Below, piece by piece: positions 1 to 8,620 of a DNA stretch of 61,569 nucleotides. The notes below the pieces were generated by a model. That model worked only from the letters and a program-made list of their open reading frames with translations, was not told where the DNA came from and ran no database searches. The position numbers and the translations under genes are program-made. The DNA comes from Rhodospirillaceae bacterium (GTDB taxonomy: Bacteria > Pseudomonadota > Alphaproteobacteria > MPNO01 > UBA2964). The stretch lies in contig PAPV01000007.1 of assembly GCA_002709075.1 (NCBI GenBank), forward strand, positions 1 through 61,569, written 5' to 3'. Position 1 is the stretch's first letter. Every line of letters begins with the position of its first letter.

Positions 1-222
1 ACCAATATCTCAGAAGAGTTTGAAAGCAATTACGAAGATTTTAAAAATAGATCAGCAAACAGTATTAGATGTTTAATAGATTTAGGTGATGAAGAAGCTT
101 TAAGGATTTATAAAGATACTGATCTCGTTGGTTTTGTTCTAAAAGGAAAAGTATTTATTGATACTGACTATATTGATGTTTTAGCAGTAAATGATAATAA
201 AAACTTAGAAGAAGAAGAATAA
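1..222 (+). CDS. 3' end of an unidentified acidic protein (partial)
   Basis: An open frame enters from the left window edge in frame 1 and ends at a TAA at 220-222, giving 73 residues with no start codon in view. The peptide is rich in Asp, Glu and Lys and ends in a run of Glu (NLEEEE). No family could be recognised. It lies in the same accessory block as the integrase, so it may be cargo of the same element, which is inference from position only. Confidence 0.5.
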   Translation, partial: TNISEEFESNYEDFKNRSANSIRCLIDLGDEEALRIYKDTDLVGFVLKGKVFIDTDYIDVLAVNDNKNLEEEE

Positions 223-488
223 TCAGAAGCAAACCTTTTTATTCTGCTCTTGCGAACAAATTAAGAACATAGATACAAAACCATCTTAATTGAGTCCTTA
301 AAGGCTCATATCTTGCCGTAGAGGTGCCATCTTTATTTTTTATATAAACAACCCTATTAAATTAGAGATGATCCTCTATGAGCATCTATACCCCCTTAGA
401 ATTGATTTTATAATTTTAGGTATAAATGCTGTACATTAGACATATACCTGATGATTTAAAACAGCTTTATCTTCATTGTTTTTATTAA

Positions 489-857
489 TCAAAAGACTGA
501 ACATGTTCCTTGTATAGCTACAGCAGCTGTAAAAGTAGCTTGAGTATAAGTGAACTGCCCTTTACTATAATTGAAGAGGCTAGCACCATCACCATCCCCC
601 CAACTGAATAATTCATAGCCATCATCATGTATTTTTCTTTGCAGCTTAGTACCATTGAAAAGCCCCCCTTTTCCAAAGATTAAACCTTGAGCGGTTCTTT
701 TTAATGTGAATTTTTCAAGTTTATACTTCGTTAATTTGAAGTCTTTTAGCATAATAACTTCCTTTTGTACGCAGTAATAGACATCACCAACACCTCCTGA
801 AACTGGAGAAGTATGTATCAAGAGAATTGATAATATAATTAAACTAATTCTTTTCAT
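489..857 (-). CDS. Small secreted protein of unknown function
   Basis: A 122-residue protein that starts with a clear Sec-type signal peptide: MKR, then a hydrophobic stretch to about residue 17, then small residues around 19-22 suitable for signal peptidase I. The mature part has two Cys (in VYYCVQKE and the C-terminal GTCSVF), which could form one disulfide, plus Gly-, Phe- and Tyr-rich segments. It has no recognised domain. It lies just downstream of the integrase gene on the same strand, 19 bases after its stop, so it may share its transcript or be island cargo. Function is unknown; an exported or periplasmic location is the only supported statement. Confidence 0.55.
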   Translation of the reverse strand: MKRISLIILSILLIHTSPVSGGVGDVYYCVQKEVIMLKDFKLTKYKLEKFTLKRTAQGLIFGKGGLFNGTKLQRKIHDDGYELFSWGDGDGASLFNYSKGQFTYTQATFTAAVAIQGTCSVF

Positions 858-876
858 CTCTTCTTATCCAAAAAAA

Positions 877-2103
877 TCATAAGTATTTTTCAATGGGATA
901 GTGAATCTTATCTATTGCCTCTTTCATAGCATCAACTTCTGTGCCATGACCGTAAACACCATAAGTCATAGTTTTAATACTATGACCCATAATATCTGCT
1001 GTTATTATTTCATCTACTTGTAGGCGTTTCATCTCTGTGCTGAAGGTATGCCTTAAAGTATGGAAGTCATAATGTTTTCTATCAAAACCTAACTTATCTC
1101 TTAATTTTTTAAACTCTTCTGTTATGCTGGATTTACTTCTTCTATCTGCTTGCCAATCAATACAGTTATTTATGATTGCTTCATGTGCAGGGATTATTCT
1201 ATCCCATTTTTCTGTTTTAAGTTTTGGAAACAGAATAGTTTTATCTGCATGATTGTATTCCATTAGAGCGATTGCACCTCTTCTCGCACCAGTGTGTAGT
1301 GCAATCATCACCACATTAAGTAACCAATTAGAAACAGTATTGTTTGCTTCTTTTAATGTTTTTACAATCAAACCTATTTGTTGATAGTTATATATAGTCC
1401 TCTCTTTTGTTGGTTCAGTTTTTGGAATCGTGTGTCCGCTCCAAATTGCTTTAGAATTCTTTTTAAGATATCGCCAAAAGTTGGAATAATTTCCTTTCCA
1501 TCTACTAACAGTAGCTTTAGACACCCCTTCTCTCTTGCCTACTTCTTCTAGAAAGATGGCTGCTTTCTCCCACGTCATTTCTTCAAGACATGTAAAATCT
1601 TTCATAAGAACTTGCATAGCTCTTCTTCTAGCCATATTTTCATCTCTTGAAGATGCGGCTTCTGCAAATTCATCTACCCAATCAGCAAAAACATGCAATC
1701 TACCTAAAGATTTTTCATAGTGCTGTTTTGGTTTCTTTTCTTTTGCTGTAAGAATTTCTTTTGGTGATGGAGAATTATATGCTTCATAAACGCCTAAATC
1801 ATAAGCAATATCATTAGCTTCATCAGCCACAATATCTTCTATGATGTCTTTTCCTTCGTCTGATGCTCGTAGATATTCTGCTCTTAACTTTTTAAAGGTT
1901 CTAGCTTTATCCACTTTATCTTCATGTTTTTTTAATTCACGTAGCCAAGCATCTCTTCTCTCCACTGCTTCACTATGATCTTTAGTGCGAAGACTTTCTG
2001 ATCTTTTTTTTCCTGCTACTCTTTTTGTGACCCACCAAATTTTACCACGTTTAATGAGATATTGGGTATCTAATTTTGGCACTTGTGGCTCCACTGCAAA
2101 CAC
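877..2103 (-). CDS. Tyrosine recombinase / phage-type integrase
   Basis: A 408-residue site-specific recombinase. An N-terminal arm-binding/SAM-like part covers roughly residues 1-215 (KIWWVTKRVAGKK near the start resembles integrase arm-type domains), and the catalytic domain covers about 235-395. Catalytic residues are readable: Arg274 in TGARRG, His348-Thr-Leu-Arg351 in the HxLRH box, His374 in MGHS and the nucleophile, probably Tyr384 in GVYGHG. All parts of the family signature are present, so the enzyme should be active. No tRNA or tmRNA gene is visible beside it, so the attachment site is not identified. Inverted and direct repeats lie 7-91 bases upstream of the start codon. It marks the left 3 kb as mobile accessory DNA; the other element end is outside the window or decayed. 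Confidence 0.93.
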   Translation of the reverse strand: MFAVEPQVPKLDTQYLIKRGKIWWVTKRVAGKKRSESLRTKDHSEAVERRDAWLRELKKHEDKVDKARTFKKLRAEYLRASDEGKDIIEDIVADEANDIAYDLGVYEAYNSPSPKEILTAKEKKPKQHYEKSLGRLHVFADWVDEFAEAASSRDENMARRRAMQVLMKDFTCLEEMTWEKAAIFLEEVGKREGVSKATVSRWKGNYSNFWRYLKKNSKAIWSGHTIPKTEPTKERTIYNYQQIGLIVKTLKEANNTVSNWLLNVVMIALHTGARRGAIALMEYNHADKTILFPKLKTEKWDRIIPAHEAIINNCIDWQADRRSKSSITEEFKKLRDKLGFDRKHYDFHTLRHTFSTEMKRLQVDEIITADIMGHSIKTMTYGVYGHGTEVDAMKEAIDKIHYPIEKYL

Positions 2104-2498
2104 ATAAAAACAACGCTGTTGTGCTTATATTAGATGCAACATTGCATCTGTTTGAATAACTGTACATCAGCTATGATATACAATTTGATATACATTTTCA
2201 AGAGATAGAATGGCAGAAACCCTTGTTTTATGGGGTTTTCTTACCTAACTGTTCCACGGCACATGAGCGTGACTGGTGGCTAAATAAGTATTTTATTTAT
2301 CTATACTTATTGTTTCGATTAACATTTTTAATAATAAAATTGAGACATTGAATTTTGTATACAGTTTTTATCTGTATGATATTCAGAAAGAACTAGTGTC
2401 CAAATGATCACTACTTTTGTCCCTTTAAAGCAGGAATCAGTTTGTAATATACACTTTTTCGGAAAACTATAAGAAACCGTAAGGAATTAGAGTTTTCC
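2104..2498. other. Gap between integrase and Cys-rich peptide gene
   Basis: No coding frame is convincing here. The part nearest the integrase start contains the repeats listed separately. A further hairpin, AAACCC (2217-2222) with GGGTTT (2233-2238) and a 10-base loop, could be a weak terminator for minus-strand transcription from the Cys-rich gene, but it has only a short T tail. Confidence 0.4.
2110..2194. repeat. Cluster of inverted and direct repeats upstream of the integrase
   Basis: Three symmetric elements lie in 85 bases directly upstream of the integrase start at 2103. They are ACAAC-GCT-GTTGT at 2110-2122, AGATGCAA-CA-TTGCATCT at 2132-2149 (perfect 8-bp arms), and two copies of TGATATACA at 2174-2182 and 2186-2194, 12 bases apart. 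Such arrangements are typical of integrase promoters, operators and recombinase arm sites. Which of these applies cannot be told from the sequence. Confidence 0.6.
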
Positions 2499-2651
2499 CT
2501 AATTAGAACAGCAGTCAATAAGAGAACTGCAGCATCCATCTTTACAACAACTGCTGCTACAATCTCCAGTGTTGCAGCCAACACTGCAACAACCATTTGC
2601 GCAACAAGAGTTTTTACAACAGGATTCTGGTGTATGCGTCTGTCCAAGCAT
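2499..2651 (-). CDS. Very cysteine-rich 50-residue peptide with CCxxx repeats
   Basis: A small gene with ATG at 2651 and TAG at 2499. The GGAG at 2660-2663 sits 8 bases before the start and is a good ribosome binding site. The 50-residue product has 14 Cys (positions 11, 12, 16, 17, 21, 22, 26, 31, 35, 36, 40, 41, 47, 48), mostly as CC pairs every five residues: CCKNS, CCANG, CCSVG, then CCKDG and CCSS. There is no signal peptide, Trp or Tyr, and only one His. Composition suggests soft-metal binding like a metallothionein, or a disulfide-rich peptide; neither is proven and no named family was recognised. It lies next to the integrase in the accessory block. A 78-residue frame overlaps it on the same strand but has no such pattern. 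Confidence 0.65.
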   Translation of the reverse strand: MLGQTHTPESCCKNSCCANGCCSVGCNTGDCSSSCCKDGCCSSLIDCCSN

Positions 2652-3092
2652 TTAAAAACTCCGCTAAATTAAGCTTTCTAAACATCCCGAAAAAATAAAA
2701 AAATAGTTCCTATTCCATACACATATAAAACACCACAATAGTATTATCAACTTTTATTTACCATATCCTCACGTGGACACTATTGTTAAAAATACAAAGT
2801 CCTTAACTCTAGTTTCCTATAAATCTTCATCATTTAACTTAACAAAAACTTTTGTAATACGGCATTGCACTAATTTAAGATTTTTTAAAAAACATTAAAA
2901 ACTGATTGTTTTTAGTTAACGAATGGATTTCAAGAATTTTATTGCATTTTGCCACTTGGAAAGAGCAGCAACACTCATTAAGCTTGTAATTAACTGCGGC
3001 GTTTTGCCGCTTTCCTTACACAAGGAAAATACTTTTCTGAACATACTTATAGAGGTACGTTAAAAAAAAGAATGTTGCGTTTGAGGCATGGG
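2652..3092. other. Intergenic region upstream of hemA
   Basis: An AT-rich gap of about 440 bases between divergent genes, presumably holding both promoters. The one clear structure is a hairpin, GCGGC (2996-3000), GTTTT loop, GCCGC (3006-3010), followed by TTTCCTT. It could be a weak plus-strand terminator or a leader hairpin in the hemA transcript. No gene is seen. Confidence 0.35.
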
Positions 3093-4307
3093 ATGAATTA
3101 CAACGCGTTTTTCAATCAATCTATTAGTAAATTAAAATCTGAGGGTAGATACCGTATCTTTGCAGAACTTGAGCGTCATGCTGGTAATTTTCCGCATGCA
3201 ACTCACTATGGCGGCTCGGCAAAAGATGAAATTACCGTATGGTGTAGCAATGATTATTTAGGGATGGGGCAGAACCCACATGTCATTGCGGCAATGAAAG
3301 AAGCCATAGATCGGTGTGGTTCGGGGTCAGGAGGCACAAGAAATATCTCCGGTACGACCCATGATCACGTTATTCTGGAAACAGAATTAGCTACTCTTCA
3401 CCGAACTGAGGCCTCTTTACTATTCACATCTGGATATGTTGCAAATGAGGCCGCTTTGACCGCATTAGCGGCTAATATTCCCGGTTGTGTTGTGCTTTCT
3501 GATGAATTGAACCATGCGTCCATGATTGCAGGGATAAGGCATTCAGGAGCGAAAAAATGTATTTTTAAGCACAATGATGTTAATGATTTAGAAAATTGTC
3601 TAAAACACATTAATCCAGCACAACCAAAGATAATTGTATTTGAGTCTGTCTATTCAATGGATGGTGATATTGCTCCCATTGAGGCATTTTGTGACCTTGC
3701 TGAAAAATATAATGCTATGACATATTTGGATGAAGTTCATGCTGTTGGAATGTATGGACCGCGTGGTGCAGGTGTTGCTGAAAGAGACGGCCAGATGGGT
3801 CGGATTTCTGTTATCCAAGGGACTCTTGCAAAAGCCTTTGGCGTTGTTGGAGGTTATATCGCTGGAAATTCAGCATTAATCGATTTCGTTCGCTCCTACG
3901 CAAATGAATTCATTTTTACTACGTCCTTGCCCCCTTCAATCGCTGCAGCCGCGGCTGCTAGCGTAAGATACGTCCGCAAATATGGAGCTAGCGATAGAGT
4001 GCGTCACCAAGAACGCGCTTCGAAGTTGAAACAAATGCTCTCTGACGCAGGGCTGTCTGTCATGCCATCAACCTCCCATATAGTTCCAGTCATGGTTGGC
4101 AACCCTCTAATTTGTAAGCAAATAACAGATGATTTATTAGCGCGATATAATATTTACGTTCAGCCTATAAATTATCCGACAGTTCAACGCGGTAAAGAGC
4201 GATTACGACTTACTCCTACACCTTTCCATAGTGATCAGGAAATGAATGAGTTGGTAACTGCTTTGTCTGAAATTTGGTCGAGGCTTAATATTAAAACTGC
4301 TGCGTAA
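3093..4307 (+). CDS. hemA: 5-aminolevulinate synthase
   Basis: PLP-dependent condensation of glycine and succinyl-CoA to 5-aminolevulinate, the first step of haem and corrin synthesis by the C4 (Shemin) route that marks Alphaproteobacteria. The 404-residue product has the family start MNYNAFFNQ and [12 protein letters not shown], the substrate region around [12 protein letters not shown], the [11 protein letters not shown] segment, the cofactor Asp in [12 protein letters not shown] and the Schiff-base Lys247 in GTLAKAFG. The ATG at 3093 is chosen over an in-frame ATG at 3072 because family members begin at this point and GAGG lies six bases upstream. Length is normal for the family. Confidence 0.96.
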   Translation: MNYNAFFNQSISKLKSEGRYRIFAELERHAGNFPHATHYGGSAKDEITVWCSNDYLGMGQNPHVIAAMKEAIDRCGSGSGGTRNISGTTHDHVILETELATLHRTEASLLFTSGYVANEAALTALAANIPGCVVLSDELNHASMIAGIRHSGAKKCIFKHNDVNDLENCLKHINPAQPKIIVFESVYSMDGDIAPIEAFCDLAEKYNAMTYLDEVHAVGMYGPRGAGVAERDGQMGRISVIQGTLAKAFGVVGGYIAGNSALIDFVRSYANEFIFTTSLPPSIAAAAAASVRYVRKYGASDRVRHQERASKLKQMLSDAGLSVMPSTSHIVPVMVGNPLICKQITDDLLARYNIYVQPINYPTVQRGKERLRLTPTPFHSDQEMNELVTALSEIWSRLNIKTAA

Positions 4308-4310
4308 GAA

Positions 4311-4385
4311 ATGCATAAAATTAAAAACAATAGGAAGTGGTATATTATTCCATTTGCATGCCGTACACCTGAAGACACAAAATAA
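4311..4385 (+). CDS. Possible 24-residue peptide directly after hemA
   Basis: An ATG three bases after the hemA stop opens a 24-codon frame ending at TAA 4383-4385. The product is basic at the N-terminus (MHKIKNNRKW) and then reads YIIPFACRTPEDTK. The position suggests translation coupled to hemA, but there is no good ribosome binding site and no recognised relative. The frame may be chance. Confidence 0.25.
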   Translation: MHKIKNNRKWYIIPFACRTPEDTK

Positions 4386-4540
4386 TATTTAATTTTAAAA
4401 AATTTATAAGCAAGCTCCTCATAAATTTATCTGTAATTAAAAATTACTCGAAAATGTTAGAACAATGCGAATTAAAATGTTTAATTGACCATTATTTAGT
4501 TAATACTAATTACAAAAATCTTTTAAACAAAGTTGGGCTC

Positions 4541-5020
4541 TTAAGTCCTTATAAAAAAATCTGCGTCAACCTCGATTGCTACGTTAAAGGGCATGACATT
4601 GACACCCGCTACTGTTCGAGCATGGTAACCTCGTTCACCGAACACATTTATAAAAAGTTCAGATACACCGTTAACAACACTTGCAACCTCGTGTAGGTCG
4701 GGAGTGGAGTTAACGTATCCACGAATTTTCACAACTTTTTCAATTCTCTCAAGATCCCCGTTAAGTGCTTGCTTCGCATGTGCTATAATGTTGAGTCCAC
4801 ATAAATAAGCTGCTTCCTGGCCTTGCTTGACATCAAATTCTTGTCCAACCTTGCCTACATAAGGAATCTCTCCATTCCATTGTGGTACCTGACCCGAGAT
4901 ATAGAGAATATTTCCAGCAATATTACTACCTAAAATTTTAGCTACTTTTGGCTCACGGGCTTCTGGTAGTTCAATCCCTAACTCCTTTAAACGCGTCTCT
5001 ACATCTCCCTGCATAATCAT
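4541..5020 (-). CDS. RidA/YjgF-family protein, ~150-residue subgroup
   Basis: A 159-residue protein of the RidA (YjgF/YER057c/UK114) superfamily, whose founding members hydrolyse reactive enamine/imine intermediates made by PLP enzymes. The fold signature is clear: NILYISGQVP, then QEAAYLCGLNIIAHAKQALNG, KVVKIRGYVNS, and C-terminal HARTVAGVNVMPFNVAIEVDA. The Arg135 in HART aligns with the catalytic Arg of active RidA, so deaminase activity is plausible. The length and N-terminal extension fit the longer subgroup rather than classical 128-residue RidA. Start is the ATG at 5020; an ATG at 5014 is equally possible. It converges with hemA across about 230 bases. Confidence 0.88.
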   Translation of the reverse strand: MIMQGDVETRLKELGIELPEAREPKVAKILGSNIAGNILYISGQVPQWNGEIPYVGKVGQEFDVKQGQEAAYLCGLNIIAHAKQALNGDLERIEKVVKIRGYVNSTPDLHEVASVVNGVSELFINVFGERGYHARTVAGVNVMPFNVAIEVDADFFIRT

Positions 5021-5128
5021 TCCATATTTACAAACTCAACTTTACATCAGAATTCAATCATACTAAGTAGCTGTGGCATAGGGAAAGTTTTATTATAACT
5101 GATATTTACAAAGAGTTTTCTTATTTTA

Positions 5129-5342
5129 ATGACGAAGCAGAAACTAAAAAAACGCTCAGTGACAGTGTCTGGTCATAGAACTAGCGTCTCGATCGAAAAT
5201 GAATTCTGGACGGAGTTTGCTTCTATTGCTAGAAAAAAAAATTTCAATCAATAAACTTATCTCTGAATTAGATTACAAACGTTCAGAAAATCTTTCTTCT
5301 ACTATACGTGTATTTGTGCTTAAGGAAATTAAAAAACAATAA
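5129..5342 (+). pseudogene. RHH_4-type ribbon-helix-helix regulator, frameshifted in an A9 run
   Basis: From ATG 5129 the frame reads MTKQKLKKRSVTVSGHRTSVS, then IENEFWTEFASIARKK, and stops early at 5252-5254. The expected continuation (ISINKLISELD, then NLSSTIRVFVLKE and stop at 5340-5342) is intact one frame away. The switch is at a nine-A run, 5232-5240 region; eight A residues would restore a single frame of about 70 codons. The joined product matches the alphaproteobacterial RHH_4 family of DNA-binding proteins (GHRTS-SIE-FW and NLSS-IRVFVL). It is either a true pseudogene, a sequencing or assembly error in the homopolymer, or a gene read by slippage. Everything outside the run looks conserved, which favours error or recent loss. 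Confidence 0.8.
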
Positions 5343-5502
5343 TTTGTAATATTTCTTTCGTTCTGAATTCCACTTAAAACACGCAAATTGCACTTAAGTT
5401 GTTCGATTGATAACGAATAAATATAATTCGCTGGAGAAGCAAATGTGTTCATTTTCAAACCAGCTTTATCCCCTCCGAAAACCAGCAAATTTCATCAATT
5501 AC

Positions 5503-6738
5503 TTATTTTTGCTTCCTTGAAATTCGATCCATTATCAAGATTATTATAACTCCAACAAAGGATGAGATTGCGACTACCCAACCTGCAGCTTGCCAATCTG
5601 AGGCCCATGCAATTATGAGGGCCGTAATTGGTGGAAGAATTAATGTGCCGATATTTCCTCCCTGTACAACCCAACCTACTGTCATTCCAACTAGCTCATG
5701 TCTTGGAGCAAATGTAGTGACAGCACTCCAGAGAGCTCCTGGTATCAGGCCGCAAACTGCCGAATACAAAACAGCCATTCCATAACGTATCTCCAAGGAG
5801 AGAAAACTGGAGAATATCCAAACAGAGACAACTCCTGTGAATATTGAACCGCCAATCAGTATATTTATTAAAGCAATATCTTTTTTTCTCAACCAACCAC
5901 CAAAAATATTGCCGAGGATATTCACCATAACCGCAAATGCAACCAAATAGGCCGAGTTACTACGACTTACTCCAAGTTCGTCCACCAACATAGTAGGTAA
6001 GAAACCGTAAACTGTTAAATAATTACCGGTATAGGTTCCGAAGAATAAGCCCAATAAAACTGGCCTGGGGTTTTTAAAAAAATCCAAAACATCTTTAATA
6101 TTTGCCCGATTAACCCTCGGAAAACCAGATGGCTTTTTAATACCCCTTGTCGTAAATATTACAACTATAGCAAAAATGCCTGCGATAATTCCATTTGCTA
6201 ACCATAATCCACGCCAACCCAAACCAGCATATTCAAGAAAAATAGGGGCACTCAGCATCATTATCGACGTGCCAGCAGGCATATAAGCCCCCCAAATACC
6301 GAGCGCTATTCTTCGATCGCCTTCCGATGAAGCAACCCAACCTAGAATAGCTGGAACAGAAACGACAATTGGAAGGTAACCAACGGCTTCAATTAAACGC
6401 GCGAAAAGAAGAAGCTTTCCATTTGAGGCGAACGCCCCCAAAATACTTCCCACTGCTATAGAGATGAGACCAAATACTAAGGCTCTGCGATAACCAGCTA
6501 CATCCGAAAAAAAACCACCGAAGATGCCGATAATTGAGGCCACAAAGGCGTAAATGCTTATAAGCCATCCTGCAAAAAAAAGATCTAGTTCGAGTTCTTC
6601 TCTTATCCAAGCAAGAGCTGGAGGGGCTTTACCAATCTGGAAAGCGCAAACTATCCCTGCGCCTAGCAAAACCAGAATAAGTGGCCAATTTGTACCAAAT
6701 TTAATTGTTTTTAAAGACAAATTACATATCCGTTGCAA
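5503..6738 (-). CDS. MFS transporter, CynX/NimT-like
   Basis: A 411-residue polytopic membrane protein with about twelve hydrophobic segments. The first helix reads WPLILVLLGAGIVCAF; the MFS loop 2-3 motif is degenerate, GGFFSDVAGYRRAL, and helix 5-type IMMLSAPIFL follows. The second half begins near residue 215 after a basic loop (IKKPSGFPRVNRANIK). The arrangement resembles the CynX/NimT and related anion or drug carriers; the substrate cannot be read from sequence. It is a single-gene unit with no partner enzyme beside it. The start at 6738 gives a short basic tail before helix 1 and fits the family. Confidence 0.85.
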   Translation of the reverse strand: MQRICNLSLKTIKFGTNWPLILVLLGAGIVCAFQIGKAPPALAWIREELELDLFFAGWLISIYAFVASIIGIFGGFFSDVAGYRRALVFGLISIAVGSILGAFASNGKLLLFARLIEAVGYLPIVVSVPAILGWVASSEGDRRIALGIWGAYMPAGTSIMMLSAPIFLEYAGLGWRGLWLANGIIAGIFAIVVIFTTRGIKKPSGFPRVNRANIKDVLDFFKNPRPVLLGLFFGTYTGNYLTVYGFLPTMLVDELGVSRSNSAYLVAFAVMVNILGNIFGGWLRKKDIALINILIGGSIFTGVVSVWIFSSFLSLEIRYGMAVLYSAVCGLIPGALWSAVTTFAPRHELVGMTVGWVVQGGNIGTLILPPITALIIAWASDWQAAGWVVAISSFVGVIIILIMDRISRKQK

Positions 6739-7080
6739 AAAGGTGAGCTTTTAAAAAATTTCTCATTCCAGTGGATGAAAAATGAATAAAGTGGGTCCTT
6801 TGAAACGTTATAAAAACTTATAATCGCTTAATTGTGTCTATAAAATCTATCACATTTTGGATGAGAACATATCAGGGTAAATTACACATCATCACTTGAG
6901 ACTAGAATTGAATAAAAAAACTCATATTAAAAAAATATAAAAGCCCTTTATGCAGTAATTTATAAAAAAACGTTTGTGCAACCCCCAAATAAGAGATGGT
7001 TGTCAATCTTAGTCGGTAACAAATTTGGCTTGGCCTGCCAAAATACTGACATAAGATGGATACAAAGGAGAGGAATTAGT
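6739..7080. other. Gap upstream of the MFS gene, nothing recognised
   Basis: About 340 AT-rich bases between the start of the MFS gene and the remnant transporter that follows. No frame, RNA gene or strong hairpin is seen. An AAGGAG at about 7069-7074 belongs to the decayed gene downstream. Confidence 0.4.
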
Positions 7081-7840
7081 ATGCCTTAGTACCATTTGTC
7101 TTGCACTACTGATAATCAGTGTATGGAGTGCTAAATATATTGCCATGCGGAATGGTGTTTAAGATATTTCACCTTACTTTGCTTTTGCTTGTCGTGTGTT
7201 TGTTGCATCCATGAATCTAGTTTTTGCAAGCATTGAAAGGCGAGTAATTAGCCTTTTGATTGTTTTTTTAAACATGTCCAAACTTAGTCTTATGTTGGTT
7301 CGGTGAAAATATAGCATACATGTGCCGGCGTAGTAGCTATTATTTTTTGGTTTGTTTTTCGAATGAATTTTAATTGTTAGAGTTTCATTTAGAAGGATTG
7401 TTTCTTTTTATGGGGTTATGTATTTTGCCAAAATACCAATTATCAAGAAAAGCTTTGCCATGCGGAGTATTGCGGTTGTTTGAGCTTTTTTTTGAAGTGG
7501 AAACGATACAAAATAGGAGAGCAAAAAATTGAATTTTTGCCACTTAATTGTTGGATTTTTATTTTAGTTTTATCTGCATAAAAACATGGATCGTTGACGG
7601 TGACAGCCCCTTATCGAAATTGCACGAAGGTAACATAAATTGCACTTGCATCAACGGTCTTAAACAAAGGTTTATGATACAGAAATTTAGACAACTATGA
7701 AGCCCATAAAACCATGCTATTTACACTTTTAGCACCTGCAGTGGGGATGATCCTAACCATTATTATTGGTGAAAAAACTAAAAAGTAAAATGGTGATCGC
7801 TGGTTTCATAACCATCACTGGATTTGGTATGATATGATAT
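7081..7840 (+). pseudogene. Decayed EamA/DMT-family transporter
   Basis: An ATG at 7081 follows an AAGGAG box but meets a TAG two codons on. Two other stretches look like EamA transporter pieces. One, from about 7089, reads LALLIISVWSAKYIAMRNGV, a stop, then DISPYFAFACRVFVASM, typical of the first helices of the family. The other, around 7713-7837, reads LFTLLAPAVGMILTIIIGEK, then MVIAGFITITGFGMI, typical of the last helices. Between them there are stops in all frames and little recognisable. Overall size matches a roughly 280-residue transporter. The gene is clearly dead. Confidence 0.7.
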
Positions 7841-7883
7841 TATCTAATCAAGACAAATCTAAACTCCAAGAATAATAATTTGA

Positions 7884-8558
7884 ATGTTAAAACTTCTTTC
7901 TAAAAATTTTGGAGAACGAGATCCAAATTTACCTATCGATATGATAGTAATTCATTACACGGGAATGCAAACCAAAGAGATGTCAATTTCTAGGATGTGC
8001 GACCAAAGTTCTGAAGTTAGTGCCCATTATTTAATTGACGAGGATGGAGTGACATATAACTTGGTATCAGAGAAATATCGTGCATGGCATGCTGGAGTTA
8101 GTTATTGGAAAGGAGAAAAAGATACAAACAGTCGTTCCATTGGGATAGAATTACAGAATCCTGGTCATGATTGGGGGTATACAAGTTTTCCTGAAGTCCA
8201 GATGAGAGCACTGATAGAACTGACAAAAGAAATAATTGATCGTTACGGGATATCTAAAAGGATGGTACTGGGACATTCCGATGTTGCACCAGATCGAAAA
8301 CTAGATCCAGGTCATCTGTTTGATTGGAAGTTAATGGCCGCAGCTGAAGCAGGATATTGGCCGAATTTCACTCCCAAATTACCACCCGCCAATCAATCCC
8401 GAATTCGAGATTCCCTCACCAAAATTGGTTATAACCCAAATGTTGGCATTGTTGAAATTATTAAAGCTCTGCAATTGCACTATCGACCCACACTAATCAA
8501 CGGGAAAATAGATAATGAATGCTGGGGAATAATATGTGCCCTAAAAAAAAATCTTTGA
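7884..8558 (+). CDS. N-acetylmuramoyl-L-alanine amidase, AmpD/AmiD type
   Basis: A 224-residue zinc amidase of the Amidase_2 family that cleaves the bond between MurNAc and the stem peptide. The zinc-site segments are readable: His in MIVIHYTGMQ, and the later His and Asp in LGHSDVAPDRKLDPG. SAHYLIDEDGVTYNLV, the AWHAGVSYW segment and SIGIELQNPG are family hallmarks. A C-terminal peptidoglycan-binding-like helical part covers about residues 165-220. No clear signal peptide is seen, so it may be cytoplasmic and act in muropeptide recycling, although related AmiD proteins are outer-membrane lipoproteins. Its position ahead of rnpB and the dcw cluster fits a wall-related role. Confidence 0.9.
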   Translation: MLKLLSKNFGERDPNLPIDMIVIHYTGMQTKEMSISRMCDQSSEVSAHYLIDEDGVTYNLVSEKYRAWHAGVSYWKGEKDTNSRSIGIELQNPGHDWGYTSFPEVQMRALIELTKEIIDRYGISKRMVLGHSDVAPDRKLDPGHLFDWKLMAAAEAGYWPNFTPKLPPANQSRIRDSLTKIGYNPNVGIVEIIKALQLHYRPTLINGKIDNECWGIICALKKNL

Positions 8559-8620
8559 TCTTTTTGGTAACAGCTAGAAATGTTCTTGACTGGAATTACT
8601 TCTGCCTTCATGAGTATTCT

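Noticed and set aside
2104-2410. A tRNA or tmRNA gene as the integrase attachment site
   Set aside because: I looked for T-loop and acceptor-stem patterns on both strands near the integrase and found none.
2411-2647. A 78-residue minus-strand frame
   Set aside because: It overlaps the Cys-rich peptide in another frame, and has repetitive Val/Ala composition that mirrors the Cys codons; the Cys frame has the better ribosome binding site.
4454-4696. An 80-residue plus-strand frame
   Set aside because: Most of it is antisense to the conserved C-terminal half of the RidA-family gene, with no domain of its own.
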